From Chryseobacterium salivictor (GTDB taxonomy: Bacteria > Bacteroidota > Bacteroidia > Flavobacteriales > Weeksellaceae), in assembly GCF_004359195.1 (NCBI RefSeq), contig NZ_CP037954.1, positions 1,116,001-1,180,000 of the forward strand: 64,000 nt of DNA. The letters are read 5' to 3'. Positions 8,095-16,293 of the stretch are shown here, piece by piece. Positions within the stretch are counted from its first letter, which is position 1. Each line of letters starts with the position of its first letter. The position numbers were made by a program, and so were the translations under genes. Under the pieces are notes generated by a model. That model worked only from the letters and a program-made list of their open reading frames with translations, ran no database searches and was not told the DNA's origin.

Positions 8095-9528
8095 CTAAAC
8101 CGTTTCCCCCAAAAGCGTTCCCTGTGTATTTCCATGAACGAAAACCGTCACAATATCGCCCAATTTCTGGCCTTCGAGTTTATCGAAAACACAAACTGCA
8201 TTCTGAGAATTTCTGCCTTTCCACTGGTTGGGATTTTTTTTGGAAGTTCCTTCAATCAGGATTTCGTGATTTCGGCCCACATAACCCTGCATTCTTTTTC
8301 GGGAAAGTTCGCCTTGCAATGCAATTACTTCTGCCAATCTTCTTTGTTTAACATCCGCCGGAATATCGTCTTCCATTTTTTTCTCTGCCGGAGTTCCCGG
8401 GCGTTCCGAATACGCAAACATATAACCGTAATCGTATTCTACTTCGCGCATTAAACTTAAAGTCAGTTGGTGATCTTCTTCTGTTTCGCCACAGAATCCG
8501 ATAATCATATCCTGTGAAAATGAAACTTCAGGAATCAGCTCTTTTGCTTTATTAATTAAAGCCAGATATTCTGCACGGGTATGTTGACGGTTCATTTTTT
8601 CCAACATTCTGTCGCTTCCACTTTGTACGGGAAGGTGAACATATTTGCAGATATTGTCATATTTCGCCATGACCTTGAAAACCTCCGTACTCATATCGTG
8701 CGGATTAGAAGTTGAGAATCTGATTCTCATTTCCGGAACTGCTACGGCCACCATTTCCATTAACTGTGCGAAATTAATTGCTGTCAACTGCTGAATTTCA
8801 GTCGCTTTTTTAAAGTCTTTTTTAGCGCCGCCTCCAAACCAGAGATAAGAATCTACATTTTGTCCGAGCAGCGTAATTTCTTTGTAACCATTGGTCCACA
8901 ATTCTTTGCATTCTTCAATGATTGAATGAGGATCACGGCTGCGCTCACGACCACGTGTAAAAGGAACGACGCAGAACGTACACATATTATCGCAACCACG
9001 GGTAATCGTCACAAAAGCGGTAACACCGTTTCCACCTAAACGAACCGGGCTGATATCGGCATACGTTTCTTCTTTGGATAAAATAACATTGATGGCATCG
9101 CGGCCCCCTTCTGTTTCTTTTAATAAATTGGGTAAATCTCTGTAAGCATCTGGTCCAACAACCAAATCAACCAAATGTTCTTCTTCCAGAAATTTGGTTT
9201 TCAAACGTTCCGCCATGCATCCTAAAACGCCTACGGTTAAATTTGGTTTTTCTTTTTTTAAATTTTTAAACTGAGAAAGTCGCATCCGGACGGTTTGTTC
9301 TGCTTTTTCACGGATCGAGCATGTGTTCAGTAAAATAAGATCTGCTTCTTCCGGCAGTAGAGTCGTGTTGTAGCCTTGCTCGTTCAAAATCGAAGCAACA
9401 ATTTCCGAGTCAGAAAAATTCATCTGGCAGCCGTAGCTTTCCAGAAACAATTTTTTAGAGTTTTGTGGTTTTTCTGCTATGGCAAAGGCTTCCCCTTGTT
9501 TGGTTTCGTCTATATATTTTTCTTGCAC
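8095..9528 (-). CDS. miaB: tRNA-2-methylthio-N6-dimethylallyladenosine synthase
   Basis: A 477-residue radical-SAM methylthiotransferase. The N-terminal UPF0004 domain has [13 protein letters not shown] and [12 protein letters not shown], whose Cys ligands hold the auxiliary Fe-S cluster. The radical-SAM core has [14 protein letters not shown] (CxxxCxxC), and a C-terminal TRAM domain is seen near the end. It adds a methylthio group to i6A37 of tRNAs reading UNN codons. The start chosen is a GTG (reading [11 protein letters not shown]...). An upstream TTG lies within the -7 promoter element and so cannot be the start. Confidence 0.95.
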   Translation of the reverse strand: MQEKYIDETKQGEAFAIAEKPQNSKKLFLESYGCQMNFSDSEIVASILNEQGYNTTLLPEEADLILLNTCSIREKAEQTVRMRLSQFKNLKKEKPNLTVGVLGCMAERLKTKFLEEEHLVDLVVGPDAYRDLPNLLKETEGGRDAINVILSKEETYADISPVRLGGNGVTAFVTITRGCDNMCTFCVVPFTRGRERSRDPHSIIEECKELWTNGYKEITLLGQNVDSYLWFGGGAKKDFKKATEIQQLTAINFAQLMEMVAVAVPEMRIRFSTSNPHDMSTEVFKVMAKYDNICKYVHLPVQSGSDRMLEKMNRQHTRAEYLALINKAKELIPEVSFSQDMIIGFCGETEEDHQLTLSLMREVEYDYGYMFAYSERPGTPAEKKMEDDIPADVKQRRLAEVIALQGELSRKRMQGYVGRNHEILIEGTSKKNPNQWKGRNSQNAVCVFDKLEGQKLGDIVTVFVHGNTQGTLLGETV

Positions 9529-9573
9529 GGTATAAAATTTTAGATTTCGAATTTTATATTCAAAATAAGAGTG

Positions 9574-9581
9574 CAAAGATA
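9574..9581 (-). promoter_or_regulatory. -7 promoter element for miaB
   Basis: On the minus strand the sequence reads TATCTTTG, an exact TAnnTTTG match, 46 bases before the GTG start. No good TTG at -33 was found. Confidence 0.55.
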
Positions 9582-9770
9582 CAAATTTCTATGACAGAAT
9601 GGCAGGGTTTGTTCCGGATAGTAATTAACAGAAAACCAATCCGAATCGATATTCTGGATTTATAGCAATTCCACGGAAGAAAGGAGATTCCATTTTTTGT
9701 TAAAGCTGATTTGGCCATCAATCTACAAAAAAATCAAGGTAAATTTCCTGCTGACTCAATATAAACACTA

Positions 9771-9798
9771 AAAACTTTGCGCTTACCGACAAAGTTTT
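9771..9798 (-). terminator. Intrinsic terminator-like hairpin
   Basis: Stem aaaactttg (9771-9779) pairs with caaagtttt (9790-9798) across a 10-base loop, just after the TonB-C domain gene on the minus strand. The following T-run is weak. Confidence 0.5.
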
Positions 9799-9820
9799 TA
9801 AAAATATACTTTTGTTTTTC

Positions 9821-10312
9821 TTAGGCGTCAACACTTTCTGTGACGAAATTTAATTTAATCCGGATTCTAGAATCGACCGGCACATTATTGCATTTTGAGG
9901 GCGTCCAGGTTTTTTTGATTTTTTTGACAGCGAATTTCAGATCACGTAAAAATCCTTCGCTGTTTGCAACTTTCGGCGTGACTTCCAGATTGGTGACTTT
10001 TCCATCTTTATCGATATTGAGGTGAAGAAAGAAAGTTCCGTTTACCACATAAATTTCTTTATCTACATAAGCCGAAATATATTTGAACAGTTCTCTGTTA
10101 AAAGCGGCATCACCGCCGTCGAATTGTGCTCTTGTAAACTGGGAATCATCCGAACAAGAGGTTACTTTATAGTAATCGTAAGGTTTTTTAATATCAACTC
10201 TGAAGAAATTTTTACTGTTTTCAGAGAAAAAATAACCTTCCTGCAAATCTTCTACTTCTTGGGCGTAAGAAAAAACGGAAGCAAAAATTAATAGCAAAAA
10301 TATTTTTTTCAT
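9821..10312 (-). CDS. Secreted protein with TonB C-terminal-like domain
   Basis: A 163-residue protein with a cleavable signal peptide (MKKIFLLLIFASVFSYAQ). The C-terminal ~90 residues resemble the TonB C-terminal fold: FDGGDAAFNRELFKYISAYV, VNGTFFLHLNIDKDGKVTNLEV, a helix, then the final strand DSRIRIKLNF. There is no transmembrane anchor or proline-rich spacer, so it is not a classical energy-transducing TonB. Such stand-alone periplasmic TonB-C proteins are common in flavobacteria with unknown role. It has its own terminator and stands apart from lysA. Confidence 0.75.
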   Translation of the reverse strand: MKKIFLLLIFASVFSYAQEVEDLQEGYFFSENSKNFFRVDIKKPYDYYKVTSCSDDSQFTRAQFDGGDAAFNRELFKYISAYVDKEIYVVNGTFFLHLNIDKDGKVTNLEVTPKVANSEGFLRDLKFAVKKIKKTWTPSKCNNVPVDSRIRIKLNFVTESVDA

Positions 10313-10427
10313 GGTTTGAAATTTTAATATTGAAAGTTACTTCATTTTTAAAATTAAAACAAAACAAAAAAGACCTTGTTGTTTAAACTGATTAAAATTA
10401 GCTTCGATCCAAGATTGAATCCACAGC

Positions 10428-10458
10428 AAAAAAATCCGACAGAGTGCCGGATTTTTGT
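10428..10458 (-). terminator. Intrinsic terminator downstream of lysA
   Basis: Stem aaaatccg / cggatttt around 10431-10455 with a 9-base loop. Read on the minus strand it is followed by a T-run, which fits termination of lysA. Confidence 0.7.
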
Positions 10459-10514
10459 ATAAAGTAGAATAACGGAAATTAGGGAAATTTCCGTCATTTC
10501 GTTTTGAATGTTTT

Positions 10515-11714
10515 TTACAAAACTTCGATTTGATTTTTCAGCAAATCATCGAATTCCTCGCGCCTTCTTATTAAATGTGCTTTTCCATCAAGGAACAGAA
10601 CTTCTGCAGGCTTTAAGCGTGAGTTAAAATTAGAACTCATTTCAAAACCGTAAGCGCCGGCGTTTCTGAAAACTAAAATATCATTTTCACGGACTTCATT
10701 TAATTTTCTGTCCCAGGCAAAAGTGTCAGTTTCACAGATGTTTCCCACGACGGTGTAAATTCTTTCCGCTCCTTTTGGATTTGACAAGTTGTCGATAATG
10801 TGGTGAGAATCGTAAAACATCGGGCGGATTAAATGATTGAAACCGGAATTAATTCCCACGAAAACGGTGGCGGTTGTTTGTTTGATCACGTTTGATTTTA
10901 CCAAAAAATGTCCACTTGTGCTCACCAGATATTTTCCCGGTTCAAACCATAATTCGAATTTTATTCCGCTTTCTTTATGGTATTCCGCCAGAACTTTTTC
11001 TACTTTTTTGCCCAAAGTTTTCACGTCGGTTTCGATGTCGCCTTCCTGATAAGGGACTTTGAAGCCGCTTCCCATATCGATATATTTTAAATCGGGGAAA
11101 TGCTCGGCCAGTTCAAACATAATTTCGAGTCCCTGAATAAATACTTCCGGATCTTTAATTTCACTTCCGGTATGCATGTGAAGACCTTCTATTAAAAGGT
11201 TTGTCGATTTCATTACCCGGGTAATGTGACGAAGCTGATGGATAGAAATTCCGAATTTAGAATCGATATGACCGGTCGATATTTTGTGATTTCCACCTGC
11301 ATAAATATGCGGATTGATTCTGACAAAAATCGGATAGGTATTGCCGTATTTGGTGCCAAACTGCTCCAGTATTGAAATATTATCGATATTGATATGAACT
11401 TTTAATTTCATCGCTTCTTCGATTTCCAATAAATCGACACAGTTGGGCGTGAAGAGAATATTGTTGTGCGTGAATCCTGCTTTCAGACCCAGTTTTACCT
11501 CATTGATTGAAACGCAGTCTAAACCGGCACCTAAGTTTTTAATGTATTTTAAAATATTAATATTCGTCAGTGCTTTTGCAGCATAAAAAAAGCGGGTGCT
11601 TTTATGAAACGATGAGGTGAGTTTTTCATAATGATTTTTGATGCTTTCTGCGTCATAAACGTAGGTGGGCGTTCCGAATTCCTCGGCGATTTTAATTAAA
11701 TTTTTATCTGTCAT
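10515..11714 (-). CDS. lysA: Diaminopimelate decarboxylase
   Basis: A 399-residue PLP-dependent fold-III decarboxylase. The PLP lysine is K47 in RFFYAAKALTN. HMHTGSE and the glycine-rich phosphate site DMGSGFKVP follow in order. The C-terminal ICETDTFAWDRKL supplies the conserved Cys and the beta-domain residues, and NAGAYGFEMSSNFNSR is the LysA motif. It converts meso-diaminopimelate to lysine, the last step of lysine synthesis. It is flanked by terminators on both sides and is likely monocistronic. Close relatives (arginine or carboxynorspermidine decarboxylases) fit less well. Confidence 0.9.
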   Translation of the reverse strand: MTDKNLIKIAEEFGTPTYVYDAESIKNHYEKLTSSFHKSTRFFYAAKALTNINILKYIKNLGAGLDCVSINEVKLGLKAGFTHNNILFTPNCVDLLEIEEAMKLKVHINIDNISILEQFGTKYGNTYPIFVRINPHIYAGGNHKISTGHIDSKFGISIHQLRHITRVMKSTNLLIEGLHMHTGSEIKDPEVFIQGLEIMFELAEHFPDLKYIDMGSGFKVPYQEGDIETDVKTLGKKVEKVLAEYHKESGIKFELWFEPGKYLVSTSGHFLVKSNVIKQTTATVFVGINSGFNHLIRPMFYDSHHIIDNLSNPKGAERIYTVVGNICETDTFAWDRKLNEVRENDILVFRNAGAYGFEMSSNFNSRLKPAEVLFLDGKAHLIRRREEFDDLLKNQIEVL

Positions 11715-11735
11715 ATTATTTTATTTTTTACATTA

Positions 11736-11764
11736 AAAAAAGCAGACCCCAAAGAGCCTGCTTT
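11736..11764 (-). terminator. Terminator between the small peptide gene and lysA
   Basis: Around 11741-11762 agcaga..cccc pairs with ag(c)ctgct. Read on the minus strand it is followed by a seven-base T-run. It lies downstream of the 25-codon reading frame, which supports that frame being a separate transcript. Confidence 0.65.
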
Positions 11765-11788
11765 ACAATATTATTAAAATATCTGCTC

Positions 11789-11866
11789 TTAATCCACGGA
11801 GTTTGCTTTAGAGAAAAACTTTTTCCCTTTAGAAGCACCCTTTTTTATAGATTTTTGAACTTTCAT
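11789..11866 (-). CDS. Possible 25-residue basic peptide
   Basis: A short minus-strand frame with ATG, 25 codons and TAA. The product begins MKVQKSIKKGASKGKK and ends FFSKANSVD, giving eight Lys among 25 residues. An A-rich stretch (aacaaaacaaaata) precedes the ATG, as is usual for Bacteroidota starts, and a good intrinsic terminator follows ~25 bases after the stop. The ~210-bp gap between the exonuclease gene and lysA is otherwise unexplained. No function can be named. The Lys/Gly-rich amphipathic look would suit an RNA-binding or membrane-active peptide, but chance is not excluded. Confidence 0.45.
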   Translation of the reverse strand: MKVQKSIKKGASKGKKFFSKANSVD

Positions 11867-11924
11867 TATTTTGTTTTGTTAAATTCCCGTCAAAATTAAA
11901 ATTTTTAATTTAATTCTGCGCTAT

Positions 11925-13151
11925 TTATTTTAAAGGAGTTGGAATTATTTCAAAATCACCCCGTAAAAGCCCCATTTTCAAATCATTTTTCAAATCTTCG
12001 GTTGGGAAATCGATGTTAATTTTTAAACCCGATAATTTTTTCAAAGATTCGATTTGGGTATATAATTCGTAAAAGCCGTACGCAATGAGTTTTCCTTTTT
12101 CAAATTGTAAGAATGATTTTTCTCCTAAAATCCTTCCGGGTGACAACCATAGTTCATCGGTTTTATTAATGGTAATTAATTGTTCAAGATTTTTTATTTC
12201 CTTTAATTCGGGTCTTCCGTTGATGAAACTCACCGCTTTTATTCCCTGCGTAAAGGATTTAAATTTCAACAGTGGTTTGTCTACTTTTTGATTGGTGATT
12301 TTATCGACGAAATATTTTTCACTTTTGTGGTAAAGCCCAAACGGTAACGATTCTTTCTTTTTCAGGCCTTTGGTTCTCATCATCAGTTTTGCCAGAATAT
12401 CGCTTCCGGTTAATTCATACTGAATCTGTTCTACGTCCTCCTGAACGGTAACCCAACGCTTTGATTTCGAGTGGAAAATGTTTTTGGAAGATTTATTAAG
12501 ATCGTCCACAAATTCTGAATAAATGATTTCCCCCTCTCTGTTCTGAAAATAGAGAATTCCTTTTTCTGCAGGCAGATCCTGTGTTAGATCCCGGATTTTA
12601 TTCAAATAAGATTTCGAATTAACTTCGTCATGATGTTGTTGAATGATTTCGGAATCCTTGTCTTTAATCATCAATAATTTGAACAGTTCCAACGTCGCCT
12701 TGGCGTCCCCCGACGCACGGTGTTGGTCAACCAGCGGAATTCCCAGCGACTTTACCAGTTTCCCCAAATTATAACTTTCGGCCTCAGGAATTAATTTTTT
12801 GGCTAAAGGAATGGTGTCTATCGTATTGATTTTGAACTCGTAACCTAACCGCTTGAATTCCTGTCGGAGCATCCGGTAATCAAATTCGATATTGTGTCCA
12901 ACCAAAGTGGTGTGTTCGGTGATTTCTACAATTCTTTTTGCGATCTCATGGAACTTCGGCGCAGTTCTCACCATTTTCGGTGAAATTTGGGTTAATTTCT
13001 GAACAAACGGGGTGATGTCTCGCTCCGGATTGACCAAAGAAATAAACTGATCTATAATCCGGTGGCCGTCATATTTATATACGGCGATTTCGATGATACT
13101 CTCCTTCCGGAAAGGGGCACCGTTACTTTCTATATCTATTACTGAGTACAA
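11925..13151 (-). CDS. DnaQ-like 3'-5' exonuclease with an eroded GIY-YIG-like region
   Basis: A 408-residue protein. Residues 1-165 are a DEDDh exonuclease with all five catalytic residues visible: D6 and E8 (VIDIES), D91 (HNIEFD), H144 and D149 (DQHRASGDA). Residues ~198-265 line up with the UvrC/Cho GIY-YIG module (GILYF... EIIYSEF... ELTGSDILAKLMMRTKGLKKK), but the YxG part and catalytic residues are replaced. The last 140 residues are unassigned. Polymerase III epsilon is separate in most bacteria, so a repair exonuclease role is more likely. It lies 14 bases downstream of the HerA-like gene, likely in one operon. Confidence 0.88.
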   Translation of the reverse strand: MYSVIDIESNGAPFRKESIIEIAVYKYDGHRIIDQFISLVNPERDITPFVQKLTQISPKMVRTAPKFHEIAKRIVEITEHTTLVGHNIEFDYRMLRQEFKRLGYEFKINTIDTIPLAKKLIPEAESYNLGKLVKSLGIPLVDQHRASGDAKATLELFKLLMIKDKDSEIIQQHHDEVNSKSYLNKIRDLTQDLPAEKGILYFQNREGEIIYSEFVDDLNKSSKNIFHSKSKRWVTVQEDVEQIQYELTGSDILAKLMMRTKGLKKKESLPFGLYHKSEKYFVDKITNQKVDKPLLKFKSFTQGIKAVSFINGRPELKEIKNLEQLITINKTDELWLSPGRILGEKSFLQFEKGKLIAYGFYELYTQIESLKKLSGLKINIDFPTEDLKNDLKMGLLRGDFEIIPTPLK

Positions 13152-13165
13152 AATTTATTTTTTTA

Positions 13166-14692
13166 TTATTTCTTTCTTCCGCCTAAACCAAACATTCCCA
13201 AAACAAATTTTGCGCCTTCTCTAGCCAAAGTCGTGGCAAATGTTCTCCCTGCAGGAGATTTCATTACACTTTCAAACATGCCGGGCTCCTGTTTTACAGG
13301 GCGCGTTTTCAATGTTGGTTCTGCTTGCTGAACTGCCTGTTCCATTCTGCTGGTCAGCATTTCGTAGGCAGAATCTTTATTGACGGTCTGTTCGTATTTC
13401 GCAACCATTGCCGATTTGCCTGTTAAATCCGCAACTTCTGCGTCACTTAGGATATCCATTCTTGATTCTGGTGAAATTAAGAAAGTTTGAACTAACGGTG
13501 TCGGGATTCCCTTTTCATCCAATGCCGTAATGAATGCTTCGCCAATTCCCAGGTTTTGAATCAGGTCTTTCGCATTGTAATATTCTGTGGTCGGATAATT
13601 TTCAACCGCTTTCGAAATTTCTTTTTTGTCTTTGGCGGTAAATCCGCGAAGGGCGTGCTGTATTTTTAAGCCTAACTGAGATAAAACATTTTCGGGGACA
13701 TCTCCAGGAATCTGCGTGATGAAATAAATTCCGACTCCTTTGGAACGAATCAGTTTTACCATGGTTTCAATTTGACTTAATAAAACTTTCGAGGCTTCAT
13801 TGAAAATCAAATGGGCTTCATCGATGAAAAGCACCAGTTTCGGTTTGCCGGAATCTCCTTCTTCCGGAAACATCATATAAATTTCAGCAAACAAAGAAAG
13901 CATGAAGGTAGAAAAAAGTTGTGGTTTGCTTTGGATATTGGCGACTCTCAAAATGTTCACAACGCCTTTTCCATCTCTTTTTTGAAGCAGGTCTTCTACA
14001 TCAAAACTTGGTTCTCCGAAAAATGAGGTGGCGCCTTGCTGTTCCAATGCCACGATTGAACGAAGAATCGCGCCCAGAGAAGCGGTAGAAATCGAACCGT
14101 AGTTATTGCTCAAATCAGCCTTTCCCTGCGCATTATCGGTCACATATTGTAAGACTTTTTTCAAATCATCTAAATCGACAAGCGGTAAGCCTTTGTCGTC
14201 ACAATATTTGAAAACGATCGAAATAATGCTTTGTTGCGTATCATTAAGATTAAGGATTTTCGATAATAAAAGCGGGCCGAATTCGGTAACGGTTGCTCTT
14301 AGTTTAATTCCTTTTTCTCCCGAAATCGACATGAGTTCTACAGGAAAAGCCTGTGGTTGATAAGGAAGTTTTGTCTTGGCGTATCTTTCATTAATAATGG
14401 CGTTTTCGGTTCCCGGTTCTGCGATACCAGAGAAATCACCTTTAATATCCAGAACCAAAGAGGGGATTCCGGCGTGGGAAAGTTGTTCTGCAAAAACCTG
14501 AACTGTTTTTGTTTTTCCGGTTCCTGTGGCACCCGCGATTAATCCGTGGCGGTTGATCGTTTTTAATGGAATGGTTATATCCACTTCGCTCACTACTTCG
14601 CCGTCGAGCATGGCTTTTCCTAAAGTGATGAATTCGCCTTTTGGGGCGTATCTTGAAGAAAGTTCCTGAACGAATTTTGCTTTATCTGCCAT
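13166..14692 (-). CDS. HerA-like ATPase, DUF853 family
   Basis: A 508-residue P-loop ATPase. It has Walker A GATGTGKTKT (about residues 53-62) and Walker B LVLFIDEAHLIF with the sensor/Q region VGIYFITQIPGDVPENVLSQLG. The C-terminal KSPAGRTFATTLAREGAKFVLG is characteristic of the DUF853/YjgR group of the HerA-FtsK superfamily. Family members are predicted DNA-translocating or helicase-type motors; the exact function is not established. It is followed by the exonuclease gene on the same strand, a pairing that would suit DNA end processing. Confidence 0.88.
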   Translation of the reverse strand: MADKAKFVQELSSRYAPKGEFITLGKAMLDGEVVSEVDITIPLKTINRHGLIAGATGTGKTKTVQVFAEQLSHAGIPSLVLDIKGDFSGIAEPGTENAIINERYAKTKLPYQPQAFPVELMSISGEKGIKLRATVTEFGPLLLSKILNLNDTQQSIISIVFKYCDDKGLPLVDLDDLKKVLQYVTDNAQGKADLSNNYGSISTASLGAILRSIVALEQQGATSFFGEPSFDVEDLLQKRDGKGVVNILRVANIQSKPQLFSTFMLSLFAEIYMMFPEEGDSGKPKLVLFIDEAHLIFNEASKVLLSQIETMVKLIRSKGVGIYFITQIPGDVPENVLSQLGLKIQHALRGFTAKDKKEISKAVENYPTTEYYNAKDLIQNLGIGEAFITALDEKGIPTPLVQTFLISPESRMDILSDAEVADLTGKSAMVAKYEQTVNKDSAYEMLTSRMEQAVQQAEPTLKTRPVKQEPGMFESVMKSPAGRTFATTLAREGAKFVLGMFGLGGRKK

Positions 14693-14772
14693 CTTTAATA
14701 TTCTTTGAGAGGTTAAAGATAAAAAATAATAGAGATTAGGAAATGCGTTAGGCGAAAAATTCCCTGATTTAG

Positions 14773-14818
14773 ATGATGAAAATCATTTTTTAATTAAGAT
14801 TAAAAAGTCTTAATTTTG
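14773..14818 (+). promoter_or_regulatory. Promoter region with two dyads before the copper-like locus
   Basis: A -7 element TAATTTTG (14811-14818) lies 7 bases before the start codon. A perfect dyad attaaga-N8-tcttaat (14793-14799 and 14808-14814) overlaps it. A second dyad, atgat-gaaaa-... with arms atgat/atcat (14773-14786), lies further upstream. The overlap would suit a repressor site, for example for a metal-responsive regulator, but no regulator gene is adjacent. Confidence 0.45.
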
Positions 14819-14825
14819 ACCTGTT

Positions 14826-15188
14826 ATGAAATCCTTAATAACGGTCATATTTTCATTTATCATTTTTGGAGCAAGTTTTCAGAACTCGCTTTTTATGATT
14901 GATTATAAGATCAATCAGGATTTCTACGAAATTCACTGTATCAATAAAGCGAAACCGGAGCTTAGTTGTCACGGAAAATGCCAGATGAAAAAAGAAAGTG
15001 ATAAAAGCACGAACCCTTTTAATCTGGTAAAATACGCTTTTGAATTTAATATTTTGCCGACAGCACCGGTTGATTTTTTTATTAAAAAACAAAACTCCGC
15101 TCCTTCCAGATCTGCGGATTTCAGCTACCAAGAGCTTTTCATTCCCGAAATTTTGCTCAGTATTCCTCCCCATCCGCCGCAAGTGTGA
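14826..15188 (+). CDS. Small membrane-anchored protein with CxGKC-type cysteine motif
   Basis: A 120-residue protein with a hydrophobic N-terminus (about residues 4-18, signal or anchor). HCINKAKPELSCHGKCQMKK follows, placing Cys at 38, 48 and 52. The pattern Cys-I-N-K...C-(H/N)-G-K-C recurs in short flavobacterial proteins encoded just upstream of TonB-dependent receptors, an association recalled rather than searched. The tail is proline-rich (IPPHPPQV). Together with the Met/His-rich lipoprotein and the CxxxM receptor downstream, it may bind or reduce copper outside the cytoplasm. The start follows a -7 element almost directly. Confidence 0.75.
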   Translation: MKSLITVIFSFIIFGASFQNSLFMIDYKINQDFYEIHCINKAKPELSCHGKCQMKKESDKSTNPFNLVKYAFEFNILPTAPVDFFIKKQNSAPSRSADFSYQELFIPEILLSIPPHPPQV

Positions 15189-15297
15189 TTTGATTTCCAG
15201 TGTTAAACTCTTCTTTTTCAACAGAAACTGAAGCGGTTTGACCGTCTCTTAAAAAGAGAAAAAAATATTCAGTCAAATTATCACTAAATTAAAAAAA

Positions 15298-16161
15298 ATG
15301 AAATTTTCATTCAAAACGATACTTGCCCTTTTGGCAGTGGCATTTCTTGTAATCTCCTGTAGAACTTCTGACGATGATCCGGTGGATCCCGCAAATCCAA
15401 ATACTGAAATCGAAGGTTTATTAAAAATAAAAGAAATAACCAATGATACTCATATTATCGAATTGTATTCTAAGTCGGGAGCGACCAGTTTAGGGTATAA
15501 TGATATTAAACTTCGGCTTAAAAATAAAGCAACCAATCAGTACGAAAAAAACGCAGTCATTACCTGGAAACCGCTGATGCATATGACCATGATGACGCAT
15601 TCCTGCCCTAATTCTGCAGTTCAAAAAGTAACTCCCGAAGGATCTCTTTATTCCGGTTATATTGTTTTTCAAATGCCGGGAAATGAAAGTGAATATTGGG
15701 ATCTGAAAATTGATTATACCATTGGCGCAACTGCTTATACTGCAACTACTGTGGTAAACGTTCCTGTTGAAACCAAAAAAACAGTCAACTCTTTTACGGG
15801 AAGCGATAATGTAAAATATGTGGTGGCATATATTGAACCGAAATCTCCAAAAGTTGCCATTAATGATATGGTTGTGGGAGTCTGGAAAATGCAGGATATG
15901 ATGAATTTTCCTGTGGTAGATGGTTTTACCGTAAAAGTAGATCCAAGAATGCCGGGAATGGGAAATCACGGTTCTCCAAATAATGTTCACGCAACTCAAA
16001 CTGCTGCCGGACAATTGTATAAAGGTAAACTTTCATTGACTATGACGGGTTACTGGAAAATCAATTTACAGCTGGCGAAAGCAGACGGAACCGTTTTGGC
16101 GGGACAGGAAGTTACAGAAACCAATTTGGCGAGCAACCTCTTTTTCGAAATCGATTTCTAA
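15298..16161 (+). CDS. Met/His-rich YtkA-like lipoprotein, probably copper-binding
   Basis: A 287-residue lipoprotein (signal MKFSFKTILALLAVAFLVISC, lipobox VIS-C at residue ~21). The mature part has two similar immunoglobulin-like halves. The first contains M94-H95-M96-x-M98-M99-x-H101-x-C103. The second contains DPRMPGMGNHGSPNN (M218, M221, H224), close to the PxMPxMGHGS signature of YtkA/FixH-type domains. Clustered Met, His and Cys on an outer-membrane lipoprotein next to a TonB receptor suggests capture or handover of copper; this is inference. A small hairpin (15245-15259) precedes the gene. An imperfect stem follows it before the receptor gene. Confidence 0.8.
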   Translation: MKFSFKTILALLAVAFLVISCRTSDDDPVDPANPNTEIEGLLKIKEITNDTHIIELYSKSGATSLGYNDIKLRLKNKATNQYEKNAVITWKPLMHMTMMTHSCPNSAVQKVTPEGSLYSGYIVFQMPGNESEYWDLKIDYTIGATAYTATTVVNVPVETKKTVNSFTGSDNVKYVVAYIEPKSPKVAINDMVVGVWKMQDMMNFPVVDGFTVKVDPRMPGMGNHGSPNNVHATQTAAGQLYKGKLSLTMTGYWKINLQLAKADGTVLAGQEVTETNLASNLFFEIDF

Positions 16162-16179
16162 TTTTTTATTACAAAAAAC

Positions 16180-16220
16180 ATCAGGACTGATTGATTGAAA
16201 TAATATGGGTTAGTCTTGAT
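16180..16220 (+). repeat. Imperfect inverted repeat between lipoprotein and receptor genes
   Basis: atcaggact (16180-16188) pairs with agtcttgat (16212-16220) with one G-U pair, followed by a T-rich run. It could be a leaky terminator or mRNA-processing stem that sets the lipoprotein-to-receptor ratio. Confidence 0.4.
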
Positions 16221-16293
16221 TTTCTCTTTTTCTCAGATGCTGAATCTTTTATTAAAAAGGTTAGAGCTATTCTGTTAACCAAAATGCTTTATT

